Part shown: positions 34,417-45,015 of the stretch, one piece after another
Position numbering within the stretch: the stretch's first letter is position 1
Layout of the letters: every line of letters starts with the position of its first letter
Assembly: GCA_025463125.1 (NCBI GenBank)
Contig: JAOAPX010000096.1
Coordinates: 1 to 52,107, forward strand
Direction: 5' to 3'
DNA length: 52,107 nt
From: Acidobacteriota bacterium
GTDB taxonomy: Bacteria > Acidobacteriota > Blastocatellia > Pyrinomonadales > Pyrinomonadaceae
The notes under the pieces: model-generated
Database searches by the model: none
The model's input: the letters and a program-made list of their open reading frames with translations, nothing else
What the model was told of the DNA's origin: nothing
Position numbers and translations under genes: made by a program

Positions 34417-36699
34417 TTAATTTAAGCTGTAAGCAACGTCCGTCTGCTTGACGACGATTTCACCGTCCTCGGCATCAACCATAAAGCGCATTGCCAGTTT
34501 CCATTGGTTTGTGATCGGAAGTTTTACTTTCTGGTCGATAAACCGTTTTAAGAAACGCGCGCCGTATGCCGCGCTGTAGCCTTTTTCGGTCATCAAATCA
34601 ATCGCGTTTTCAGTGATCTCGACGTATTTGCCCTGACGCTCCATATTGCGCTTGATCTTGCCGACGTAAAGCCGCGCGATCTCGCGTACTTCGTCCATCG
34701 TCAAAGGCGAAAAGACGACGATTTCATCGATACGATTTCGAAACTCGGGTGAAAATCTTTGTTCGGCGGCTTTCATTACGTCGCCTTTGATTTCCTTCAT
34801 TTCGCCGCGCGATTTCATTCCGAAGCCAAGCGGTTTTTCGTATTTTTTGAAATTCTCCGAACCTAAGTTCGAAGTCATGATAACGATTGCGTCCGAAAGA
34901 TAAACTTTCTTGCCTCGCCCGTCCGTCAGCCAGCCTTCGTCGAAAGCCTGCAAAAATATGTTCATCAGATACGGCGAAGCTTTTTCGACTTCGTCGAGCA
35001 GCAGAACCGTGTACGGATTTTCGCGCAATTGCTCGGTTAAAATTCCGCCGCGTTCCGATCCGACGATTCCGCGCGGCATACCGATAAGTTTTTCGATGCC
35101 GACGGTTCCTTCGCCGTATTCGCTCATATCGATGCGAACCATTTTGTTTTCATCGCCGAACATAAATTCGGCAACCGCTTTCGCCAGCTCCGTTTTGCCG
35201 ACGCCCGTCGGTCCGAGGAAAAGCAGAACGCCGTCCGGGGCGTAATGATTTTCTTTGAGCGGTCCTTTGTTCAGGCGAAGCCTTTCGGCAACGGCGCGAA
35301 CCGCGTCTTTCTGCCCGATAACGCGATTGGCGAGATCGATTTCCATTTCTGAAAATCTGTCCGATGTATCGCGGTAAATCATATCTCTCGGAATACGTGA
35401 TTCCTGAGAAATGACTTCGATAATATGCTCGGCTTTAACGACGAGCGAAGTCGGCTCATTAATCTCGACCTTGACCGAAGCCGTATCGAGCCAGCCGATC
35501 GCTTTGTCGGGAAGATGCAGATTGCGAATATATTTCGGCGACATCTCGAGCGCCGTATTGATCGCTTCGTCGGAAATCGTTACCGAGTAGTTTTTCTCGA
35601 GCCGCGGTCGCAGACCGAGAAGAATTTCCCTGGTTTCGGCAATCGTCGGTTCTTCGACTTTTACCTGGCGGAAACGTCTGGCTAAAGCTTCGTCTTCACC
35701 GATATATTCTTTGTACTCGGTTAAGGTCGTCGCGCCGATAATTCTCAGTTCGCCTCGCGCCAAAGCGGATTTGAACATATTTCCGGCGTCCGAGCTCGTT
35801 CCCATCGCCGCGCCCGCGCCGATGATCGTGTGAGCTTCGTCAATAAACAAAATAATGTCGCTTTTCTCTTTTACTTCATCGATAATGCCTTTGATTCGCT
35901 CTTCGAACATACCGCGCAGCATCGTTCCGGCGACCAAACCGCCCATCTGCAGCTGCACGATGTGGGAATTGCGAAGTCGTTCCGGCACTTTTTCCGGTTC
36001 GAGCTCGATCAGGCGCGCCAGTCCTTCGACGACCGCCGTTTTACCGACGCCCGGTTCGCCGACGAGCATCGGTGAATTCGAGCGCTCGCGGTGCGAAAGA
36101 ATTTCGATCATTTGACGAATTTCCTTTTCGCGTCCGATTGTCGGAGGAATTTTATCCTGTCTGGCTAATTTATTAAGGCTAACGCCGAAATGCTTAAGGA
36201 ACGACGGCAATTCATATTTTTGACGCACTCTTTCTTCTTCCTTTTCGCGTTTGCGAATACGAGTCCGAGCCGTCTGCGCAACTTCGTCCGCCGGAACGCC
36301 CAAGTTTTGCAGAACATCATTTAAAATACTTCGTTCATCATTCGATAAAACGTAAAAAATATCACTAGCATCAATCACGCGGCGACCCTGAGAACGCGCT
36401 CTGTCCATCGCCCGTTTAAAAAGTTCTGTGGTTTCCGGCGCGATGCGGAAACCTTTCCCGATATGTTGCCTGCCGGATTCCATACGCTTTTCAATTAAAA
36501 GCTTGACCGAACGCGGGTCAACTGCCAAATCGCGCATCGTGGCATTGAAAAGCTCGGCTTCTTCGTTGGCGATAGCGTGCAAAATATGCTCGATTGCAAC
36601 GTAATTCTGGTCGCGGCGTTTTGATTCGTCCAATGCCACTTCCAAAATACGACGACCGCTCTCGCTGAATTTATCTTTGTATGCGTCTATATCTGCCAT
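34417..36699 (-). CDS. ClpC/ClpA-like AAA+ unfoldase with non-aromatic pore loops
   Basis: 760 residues from the ATG at 36699; an upstream extension of 18 residues is unlikely. Clp N-domain about 1-145, a short charged linker, then two AAA+ modules: Walker A GEPGVGKT (214-221), Walker B LFIDEAH (284-290), second Walker A GPTGVGKT (496-503), Walker B LLLDEVE (566-572). There is no long ClpB-type middle domain. LGF at 624-626 sits where ClpC/ClpA/ClpX carry the ClpP-docking tripeptide, so it should partner ClpP. Odd: the first pore loop reads AGTMLRGMFEER instead of AGxKYRGEFEER, and the second GMPRGIVGSERGG instead of GxPPGYVGYxEGG. Both gripping tyrosines are missing, while the clpB gene nearby keeps them. 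Confidence 0.88.
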   Translation of the reverse strand: MADIDAYKDKFSESGRRILEVALDESKRRDQNYVAIEHILHAIANEEAELFNATMRDLAVDPRSVKLLIEKRMESGRQHIGKGFRIAPETTELFKRAMDRARSQGRRVIDASDIFYVLSNDERSILNDVLQNLGVPADEVAQTARTRIRKREKEEERVRQKYELPSFLKHFGVSLNKLARQDKIPPTIGREKEIRQMIEILSHRERSNSPMLVGEPGVGKTAVVEGLARLIELEPEKVPERLRNSHIVQLQMGGLVAGTMLRGMFEERIKGIIDEVKEKSDIILFIDEAHTIIGAGAAMGTSSDAGNMFKSALARGELRIIGATTLTEYKEYIGEDEALARRFRQVKVEEPTIAETREILLGLRPRLEKNYSVTISDEAINTALEMSPKYIRNLHLPDKAIGWLDTASVKVEINEPTSLVVKAEHIIEVISQESRIPRDMIYRDTSDRFSEMEIDLANRVIGQKDAVRAVAERLRLNKGPLKENHYAPDGVLLFLGPTGVGKTELAKAVAEFMFGDENKMVRIDMSEYGEGTVGIEKLIGMPRGIVGSERGGILTEQLRENPYTVLLLDEVEKASPYLMNIFLQAFDEGWLTDGRGKKVYLSDAIVIMTSNLGSENFKKYEKPLGFGMKSRGEMKEIKGDVMKAAEQRFSPEFRNRIDEIVVFSPLTMDEVREIARLYVGKIKRNMERQGKYVEITENAIDLMTEKGYSAAYGARFLKRFIDQKVKLPITNQWKLAMRFMVDAEDGEIVVKQTDVAYSLN

Positions 36700-36801
36700 A
36701 TATTTAATCTCAATTTTTAACTGTAAAGCTTTGATGCCGAAATGCTGCGACATTCTGCCTGTATATCATAACATTTTGAAAAGTTCCGAGAAAAGAAATT
36801 T

Positions 36802-36855
36802 GGGAAAGATTTATGATGAAAACCCAGGCTTTCGTTCGTATCATAAACCTTTCCC
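36802..36855. repeat. 16-bp inverted repeat between grpE and the clpC-like gene
   Basis: 36802-36817 and 36840-36855 pair over 16 bp with one mismatch, loop 22 nt. On the - strand an AAATTTCTTTT tract follows. It may act as a weak terminator or processing site after grpE. Confidence 0.5.
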
Positions 36856-36908
36856 GAAAACTTCCGAGAACTCGTCTGATTTTGCGCAAAAACTCGTTTT
36901 GCCTTTGT

Positions 36909-37592
36909 TTATTCGCCGGCTTTTCGCGACATCGCTTTGCCGACCTGAACGCGCGAAGGGCGCAGCAATCTTTCTCCGAATTTATAACCGCGTGAATATT
37001 CCGCCGTTATGCGCCCGTCTTCGTCTGCGCCGACTTCTTTCATATCGATCGCTTCGTGCAGCTCCGGGTTAAATTCAGCTCCGATCGACGGAATCTCTTC
37101 GACGCCGACGCTCATCAAAGCCTGCTCGAACGAGCGAGCCGTGCCTTTTACGCCGGTTAGAAGATGCTCGAACGAAGAATCTTTTTCGCTTGCCGCAATC
37201 GCTAAATTCAGATTATCCAAAACCGGAAGAAGAGTCGTCAGAAAGCTGAACTGACCTTGTTTGGCGCGGTCTTCGAGCGTTTTCTGCATGCGCGCGCGCA
37301 TTTCCTGCGTTTCGCGTTCCATCTGTGATTTGAGTTCTTCAAATTTAGCCTGCACGCCGACGAGTTTAGCTTCGGCGGCTTCGCGCCGGAGCGTTTCTTC
37401 CTTCAGCCTGTTTTCAAGTTCGGTTTCACGCATTGATTTCACTTTTTGTTTCGGCTGTTCATCGGAAGAGTTGATGTTTTCGCCTTCGTTATCAAAACTT
37501 TCACCGGAAAATTCCTCGGCTATCGATTCCTCATTAATTTCTTCGTTGTTAAAGTCTTTCTCGTTCATTTTTTTTCTATTAAACCAGCTCAT
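36909..37592 (-). CDS. grpE: Nucleotide exchange factor GrpE
   Basis: 227 residues. An acidic disordered head (about 1-55: NEEINEESIAEEFSGESF) precedes a long coiled coil (about 56-110) and the beta-wing domain with TLLPVLDNLNLAIAA, GVEEIPSIGAEFNPELHEAID and YKFGERLLRPSRVQVGK, the standard GrpE signature. It releases ADP from DnaK in the cytoplasm. The ATG at 37592 and a second at 37568 are both possible. It lies between clpB and the clpC-like gene; dnaK and dnaJ are not in the window. Confidence 0.92.
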   Translation of the reverse strand: MSWFNRKKMNEKDFNNEEINEESIAEEFSGESFDNEGENINSSDEQPKQKVKSMRETELENRLKEETLRREAAEAKLVGVQAKFEELKSQMERETQEMRARMQKTLEDRAKQGQFSFLTTLLPVLDNLNLAIAASEKDSSFEHLLTGVKGTARSFEQALMSVGVEEIPSIGAEFNPELHEAIDMKEVGADEDGRITAEYSRGYKFGERLLRPSRVQVGKAMSRKAGE

Positions 37593-37765
37593 AAAATTTT
37601 GATAAATAATCTGCTTTCGTTTAGTCTAACAAACCATTTATCCGAAGAGAAAGAATGGAACGCGGATAAACCTTTTCGGCAGCTTAACAGCATTGATTTT
37701 TGTGAAGAATCAGTGTATTTGAATCTTGAAAAATCAGTGTTCGCCCGCATTCCGATTCTAAATTT

Positions 37766-40360
<2,595 letters not shown>

Positions 40361-40409
40361 TTCTTTGTTTTGTAAACTCTCTAAATAAAATCTCTATACA
40401 TAATTGGCA

Positions 40410-40454
40410 GAGTTCACGGGGAACTCTGAAGAATGAATTTATCCCCGTGAACTC
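40410..40454 (-). promoter_or_regulatory. 13-bp inverted repeat in the hsp20-clpB spacer
   Basis: GAGTTCACGGGGA at 40410-40422 is exactly mirrored at 40442-40454 with 19 nt between. On the - strand the second arm can also fold alone (AGAGTTC-CCCGT-GAACTCT), so two exclusive hairpins exist. There is no T-run after it, so it is not a standard terminator. It could be an operator, an mRNA thermosensor or a processing hairpin for clpB. Confidence 0.5.
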
Positions 40455-40483
40455 CGAGTTTTTTGCGGCGGCTTAATTAAAAT

Positions 40484-41002
40484 TTAAGCTGTAGCCGCGT
40501 TTTTCTGCTCGCTGTTTTGCGAAGAGGCGTTTATCGTTTTCGGGTTTGAAGCGCCGCTGCCCGCTTTGATTTCGATGCGGCGCGGTTTGGCTTCTTCGCG
40601 TTTGGCAAGCGTTAAGCGCAGCACGCCGTTTTCAAATTCGGCTTGCGCGTTTTCGCTTGAAACAGTCGGCGGAAGCGTAAACGAGCGCGTAAACGAGCCG
40701 TACGAACGTTCGACGCGGTGGAAATTGTCGTTTTCGTCTTTTTTCTCGAATTTTCGCTCGCCGTGCAGCGTCAGCACATTGTTTTCAATCGAAATGTTCA
40801 CGTCTTCGGGCTTCATACCGGGAAGTTCCGCTTCGAGAACGATCTGGTCTTTGTTCTCGAAAATATCAACCTGCGGACTCCACGCGCCGCTCATAAAGCC
40901 TTCCTGCTCGGAACCGCGCGAGTAGTTCGACATAAAAAGACGATTCATTTCATCCTGCAAACTTCTTAATTCTCGAAAAGGATCATATTTACTAATGTTC
41001 AT
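40484..41002 (-). CDS. Small heat-shock protein, Hsp20 family
   Basis: 172 residues from the ATG at 41002. An in-frame TTG at 41014 is inside the ribosome binding site GGAGGA, so the ATG is chosen. The N-terminal arm MNISKYDPFRELRSLQDEMN is typical of bacterial class A small Hsps. The alpha-crystallin domain runs about 45-140 (SPQVDIFENKDQIVLEAELP, GERKFE, FTRSFTLPPTV, ENGVLRLTLAKRE), and RRIEIK carries the C-terminal I-x-I anchor. It binds unfolding proteins without ATP. First gene of the chaperone group; its promoter carries a HAIR-like operator. Confidence 0.93.
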   Translation of the reverse strand: MNISKYDPFRELRSLQDEMNRLFMSNYSRGSEQEGFMSGAWSPQVDIFENKDQIVLEAELPGMKPEDVNISIENNVLTLHGERKFEKKDENDNFHRVERSYGSFTRSFTLPPTVSSENAQAEFENGVLRLTLAKREEAKPRRIEIKAGSGASNPKTINASSQNSEQKNAATA

Positions 41003-41063
41003 ATATTCCTCCAAAAATGTTTATGAAATTTGACCGGCAATAATAATTGCTTAGTCTGAAATA

Positions 41064-41092
41064 ATAATAAAACTTGAGTGTCTCCTTGTCAA
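41064..41092 (-). promoter_or_regulatory. Sigma-70 promoter of hsp20
   Basis: On the - strand TTGACA (41092-41087) and TATTAT (41069-41064) are separated by exactly 17 nt, an almost perfect vegetative promoter. The expected start of transcription is near 41057, about 55 nt before the hsp20 ATG. The strength fits a gene held off by a repressor. Confidence 0.8.
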
Positions 41093-41093
41093 G
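41073..41093. promoter_or_regulatory. HAIR-like HspR operator
   Basis: CTTGAGT at 41073-41079, seven nt, then TGTCAAG at 41087-41093. The known HAIR consensus for the MerR-family repressor HspR is CTTGAGT-N7-ACTCAAG; the left half is exact and the right half matches 5 of 7. The site overlaps the -35 box and spacer of the hsp20 promoter, where a repressor would block polymerase. HspR itself is not encoded in the window. Confidence 0.65.
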
Positions 41094-41157
41094 TATTTGC
41101 GTAAAAATTTTCTGAAAAATTTTCGTCGAGTAAAAACAAATAATTTATAGTTTTTAG

Positions 41158-41187
41158 GTGACACTGCGCGCTCTTGTCGGGTATATT
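41158..41187 (+). promoter_or_regulatory. Candidate promoter of the ABC permease operon
   Basis: GTGACA (41158-41163), 18 nt, TATATT (41182-41187): each hexamer differs from consensus at one position. It points toward the first permease, whose ATG is 80 nt further on. It lies about 65 nt from the divergent hsp20 promoter. Confidence 0.5.
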
Positions 41188-41267
41188 TAGTTCGCAACTT
41201 TCCAAACTTATCGGGCATAAATTCAGAGTGACGATATGAAAAAGAGGTTTACGCCCAAATAAAAAAC

Positions 41268-42347
41268 ATGAAAATTTTTCGTGAGATACTTTCGCCGCTG
41301 ATTGCGGTAATCGCAGCTTTTATAGTCGGGGGCATAATAGTTCTTCTAATCGGCGACAATCCGTTTCAAACTTACAGCCTTTTGCTCGGCAATTCTTTCG
41401 GATCTTTGAAAGACGTCGGCTATATGCTTTTTTACGCGACGCCTTTGATTTTCACCGGTTTGGCGGTTGCCGTCGCCTTTCGCTGCGGGCTTCTGAATAT
41501 CGGCGCTGAAGGACAGCTTTACGTGGCGGCTTTTGCGACCGCCTGGGTCGGAATTAAATTCGGCGGAACGGTCGTCAGCGTTTTCGGCAAGGAAGTCGAT
41601 TACTCCTGGATAAGTTTGCCGGCGGTCATTCTCGTGCCGCTTTGTATTTTGACGGCAATGGTCGCGGGCGGGATTTGGGGCGCGATTCCGGGAATTTTGA
41701 AAGCGAAGTTCGGCTCGCACGAAGTTATCAACACGATCATGCTGAATTTTATAGCGATCGCGCTTGTCAGCTATTTCACGCAGTATCATTATAAAATTCC
41801 CGGCGACGCGATTCTGCAAACCGTTCCGATCGGCGAAGCCGCGCATATCCCGCGCATCAGCCAGTTTATTCCCGGGATGCCCGATTTCGTGCCCTTGAGC
41901 ATCGCTTTTCTGCTGGCGATTTTGATGTGCGTGCTCGTTTACATTTTCCTTTGGAAAACGAAATGGGGATACGAGCTGCGCGCCGTCGGCGAAAATCCGG
42001 GCGCGGCGGAATACGGCGGAATCTCGCCGAAAAAACAAATTATCGTCGCGATGACGATTTCCGGCGCGCTTGCCGGGATGGTCGCGATCGGAGAAGTGCT
42101 GGGAAACCGTTATCTTTATTATCACGATTTTTCCGGCGAAGTCGGCTTCCTCGGCATTGCCGTCGCTCTTTTAGGCAGAAATCATCCGTTCGGAGTTTTT
42201 CTGGCGGCGATCTTTTTTGCGGTTCTCCAGCGCGGCGGAATTTTTGTTGACGCGTTTACCGAGCACGTTTCCAAAGACCTGGTTGAAGTTTTGCAGGCGG
42301 TCGTGATCTTGTTTGTAGCTTCTCTGCAAAGATTTTCTAAAAAATAA
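41268..42347 (+). CDS. Nucleoside-type ABC transporter permease (YufP/NupP-like)
   Basis: 359 residues with about ten membrane helices (BPD_transp_2 family). Family hallmarks are FYATPLIFTGLAVAVAFRCG, LLNIGAEGQLYVAAFA (about 74-89) and LRAVGENPGAAEYGGI, the cytoplasmic loop that docks the ATPase. In BMP-type systems it forms a heterodimer with the next gene product and imports nucleosides. The ATPase (YufO-like) and binding lipoprotein (YufN-like) are not adjacent, which is unusual. It is followed after 2 nt by the second permease. Confidence 0.9.
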   Translation: MKIFREILSPLIAVIAAFIVGGIIVLLIGDNPFQTYSLLLGNSFGSLKDVGYMLFYATPLIFTGLAVAVAFRCGLLNIGAEGQLYVAAFATAWVGIKFGGTVVSVFGKEVDYSWISLPAVILVPLCILTAMVAGGIWGAIPGILKAKFGSHEVINTIMLNFIAIALVSYFTQYHYKIPGDAILQTVPIGEAAHIPRISQFIPGMPDFVPLSIAFLLAILMCVLVYIFLWKTKWGYELRAVGENPGAAEYGGISPKKQIIVAMTISGALAGMVAIGEVLGNRYLYYHDFSGEVGFLGIAVALLGRNHPFGVFLAAIFFAVLQRGGIFVDAFTEHVSKDLVEVLQAVVILFVASLQRFSKK

Positions 42348-42349
42348 AA

Positions 42350-43264
42350 ATGAGCGAATTTTTGACATTATCTGTTTTAACAGCTTTGCTTTTTTCCACC
42401 ATACGGTTTGCCACTCCTTTGATCTTCGCGGCGCTCGGCGGAATGTTTTCCGAGCGCTCGGGCGTAATCAATATCGCGCTCGAAGGCTTGATGCTGGCTG
42501 GCGCGTTTACCGCTGCCGTCGTCACATACGAAACGAGCAACCCGTTTTTAGGATTTCTGAGCGGAATGATCGCGGGCGGAATCCTGGCGCTTTTTTTCGC
42601 GATCGCCTGTATCAAATTCGAAGCCGATCAGGTGGTCGCCGGTTTCGGAATTAATATTTTGATGCTCGGCTTGCCCGCGCTTTTAAGCAGCGCTATCTAC
42701 GATTCAGCCGGTTCGACGCAGCAGATAGACAAAGCTTTTTTGCTGCCCGAATTTTTCGGCGTCAACGCCGCTTCGATTCTGGCGTTTCTGCTCGTGCCCG
42801 TCTGCTGGTACGCGCTTTATAAAACGCCGTTCGGTTTGAGATTGAGAGCGACGGGCGAAAATCCTTCGGCGGCGGACGCGGCGGGCGTCAATGTTCACAA
42901 ACTCAGATACACAGCCGTGATTTTAAGCGGAGTTTTAGCGGCGGCGGGCGGCGCGTATCTCTCGATCGGACAATCTTCGCTGTTTACGCGCGGAATGACG
43001 GCTGGACGCGGATTTATCGCGCTGGCGGCGCTTATTTTAGCTAAATGGAAACCCGTTCCGGTTTTGCTGGCGTGCCTGTTTTTCGGCTTTACAGAGGCTT
43101 TAACGATTCCGCTCGCGAATATCAAAATGTCTTCGGGCGAAAATGTGCCGGTTCAATTCATACAAATTATCCCGTATGTCCTGACGATCATTGTTCTGGC
43201 TGGTTTCATAGGCTTGTCGCGCGCGCCGAAAGCGCTCGGAACTCCTTATCGAAAAGAAAAATAG
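42350..43264 (+). CDS. Nucleoside-type ABC transporter permease (YufQ-like)
   Basis: 304 residues with about eight to nine helices. VINIALEGLMLAGAF (about 38-52) and LRATGENPSAADAAGV (about 163-178) are the equivalents of the first permease's motifs. It should complete the membrane channel of the BMP-type importer. It starts 2 nt after the first permease stop, so it is translationally coupled. The salvage enzymes 2-4 kb downstream support nucleosides as substrate. Confidence 0.9.
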   Translation: MSEFLTLSVLTALLFSTIRFATPLIFAALGGMFSERSGVINIALEGLMLAGAFTAAVVTYETSNPFLGFLSGMIAGGILALFFAIACIKFEADQVVAGFGINILMLGLPALLSSAIYDSAGSTQQIDKAFLLPEFFGVNAASILAFLLVPVCWYALYKTPFGLRLRATGENPSAADAAGVNVHKLRYTAVILSGVLAAAGGAYLSIGQSSLFTRGMTAGRGFIALAALILAKWKPVPVLLACLFFGFTEALTIPLANIKMSSGENVPVQFIQIIPYVLTIIVLAGFIGLSRAPKALGTPYRKEK

Positions 43265-43727
43265 CTTTCCGAACGCCGGATTGCGCTTGTTCCCATGCCT
43301 GCCGCGAATTTTAGCCGGTAAGCTCTTGAAAACGCGCAACCCGGAATTCAATCCGTTTATGTAAGCTTTTCTCTTTTTTTATGTAAACTTTTCTCCTTTT
43401 TTACGGGAGAGTAAGTTTTCCTCAAAAAGAAACAAAAATTTCGATTTCTGCGTTTATAAAGCGCGAGCCGGAGCTCTTGCCGGTTATCTGTAGCGGTTTT
43501 TCGCAAAAGCGGCAGCGCGAAAAACTTCTGATCGATTTACCTCGAATCATAAAGCGAACCAGGGGCTTTAGAAAATAAAATTTAGACATCTTGCCTTTTC
43601 GCGAGTTTAAGCTCGCGGAAATATTTCACCGAACAATCTTGCCGGGAAAGTCTTGCCGCGCACGAAAACGGCGAGATTTAAATTAAAAAATAAAAAAACC
43701 AATCGAAATTAAAGAATTATTACTGGT
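43265..43727 (+). other. 463-nt spacer between permease and SUMF-like genes
   Basis: No gene was recognised. It holds a 22-nt unit repeated in tandem (43359-43380 and 43381-43402, two differences; ATGTAAGCTTTTCTC-type), a CGCGAG/CTCGCG hairpin at 43600-43617 with T/A-rich flanks, and the 7-mer TCTTGCC several times between 43587 and 43656. The last 50 nt before 43728 are A-rich. Function unknown. Confidence 0.4.
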
Positions 43728-44759
43728 ATGAACGAAAACAATTTAAAGACAAACGACGATCCTTCAAACGCTCGGGACGCAATGCATAAAGCGAAAGAAA
43801 AAGAATCGCAAAAATCTGCTGCGAAAGCGGAGCCGGAACGAGAAGTTTTTTTGACCGATCAATCGATTTCCGGCGAGCCTTTTTGGAAAAAGAGCGACAG
43901 TTTTTTGTTTATTTCCACCGGCGCGGCGCTTTTGGCGGCTTTCGTCTTTATCGCGGTAATCGGTTTTAACATAAGCTCTCTCAAAGACGCCACAACGGTT
44001 AATTCAAACAGCGCAGGCGCGCTCGCCGACACGAATTCCAATCCGAACGGAGAAAAAACCGCCGGAGCCGTTAGTAAAACCGCGCTTCCTGACGGCACGG
44101 AAATCGTTTTTTCATATATACCTGCGGGAAATTTCGTGATGGGTTCAAGCGAGTATGATAATGAAAAGCCGGTTCAGACGGTAAATCTTAGCCGGGATTT
44201 CTGGATGGGACAAACAGAAGTTTCGCAAAAACAGTGGAAGTCATTAATGGGAGCATTGCCGTCGGAATGCGATTACGGCAGCTTAAAGGGCGATTTTTTA
44301 GGCGAAAAGAAACCTGTAATCTGCGTTAGCTGGGACGAGGCGCAAAATTTCATTTTAAAATTGAACGCTCTAAACGACGGCTATAAATACCGTCTGCCGA
44401 CAGAAGCCGAATGGGAATACGCAGCGCGCGCAGGAGCGCGGGAAAATCTCGCGGCAGATGCCGATTCGGTTGCGTGGTACGGCAGAAACGCCGGCGGATG
44501 GATACATAATGTCGGGCTCGTAAAGCCGAACGCATGGAATTTGTATGATATGCACGGCAACGTCAGGGAATGGTGCCAGGATTGGTACGGCGCATATCCC
44601 GGCGGAACGATTGCCGACCCGGCAGGCGTGCAAACGGGAACCTCCAGGGTAATTCGCGGCAGCTGGTTCGGCAGCTTGCTTTTACGCTACGGAGCGCGCA
44701 GCAGCGATGCTCCGACGGCGCGCAACCATAACCTGGGTTTTCGGGTCGTCAGGCAATAA
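43728..44759 (+). CDS. Membrane-anchored SUMF/FGE-fold protein lacking the catalytic cysteines
   Basis: 343 residues. A charged cytoplasmic head (1-62), one membrane helix (about 64-86, FLFISTGAALLAAFVFIAVI), a Ser/Asn-rich linker, then the formylglycine-enzyme fold: FSYIPAGNFVMGS, KPVQTVNLSRDFWMGQTEVS, YRLPTEAEWEYAARAG, DMHGNVREWCQDW and LGFRVVR. The segment that carries the two active-site cysteines in true FGE reads VIRGSWFGSLLLRYGAR here, so sulfatase-activating chemistry is unlikely; many bacterial relatives are binding or signalling domains. The fold faces the periplasm. It stands alone, 463 nt after the permeases. Confidence 0.85.
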   Translation: MNENNLKTNDDPSNARDAMHKAKEKESQKSAAKAEPEREVFLTDQSISGEPFWKKSDSFLFISTGAALLAAFVFIAVIGFNISSLKDATTVNSNSAGALADTNSNPNGEKTAGAVSKTALPDGTEIVFSYIPAGNFVMGSSEYDNEKPVQTVNLSRDFWMGQTEVSQKQWKSLMGALPSECDYGSLKGDFLGEKKPVICVSWDEAQNFILKLNALNDGYKYRLPTEAEWEYAARAGARENLAADADSVAWYGRNAGGWIHNVGLVKPNAWNLYDMHGNVREWCQDWYGAYPGGTIADPAGVQTGTSRVIRGSWFGSLLLRYGARSSDAPTARNHNLGFRVVRQ

Positions 44760-44780
44760 TCAATATTTTCGCTCGATCTT

Positions 44781-44837
44781 TTTGCGCTCGTCTGTGCGGG
44801 ATTTTTTTCTGATTTCCGGCTGGCAGACGAGCGCAAA
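44781..44837. repeat. 14-bp perfect inverted repeat after the SUMF-like gene
   Basis: TTTGCGCTCGTCTG (44781-44794) and its exact complement (44824-44837) flank 29 nt. It starts 22 nt after the stop codon. There is no clean T-run, so it is either a weak terminator or a small palindromic repeat. Confidence 0.5.
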
Positions 44838-45015
44838 GTCTTTTGCGGGCTTTTAACCGACCTTAAAGGTTTTTTATTCGTTTTGAAACCGCAAATAGTT
44901 GTGACGACGCGAGATGTTTCCGCCATTTTTTATTTCCCAGTTTTATCTTTCTTCAGCCATTTTCGTGTTTAACGTTTCCGTCATTTCTGTATTTATGGTA
45001 AAAAATAATTCCTTT

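Noticed and set aside
40410-40454. Inverted repeat considered as a CIRCE (HrcA) element
   Set aside because: It does not match TTAGCACTC-N9-GAGTGCTAA in sequence or spacing.
43728-44759. Assignment as an active sulfatase-modifying enzyme
   Set aside because: Both catalytic cysteines of true formylglycine-generating enzymes are missing.
44914-45015. 34-residue hydrophobic N-terminal extension of purine nucleoside phosphorylase, which could look like a signal peptide
   Set aside because: The family starts at the position of the ATG at 45016 and the enzyme is cytoplasmic; the upstream codons look like spacer sequence.
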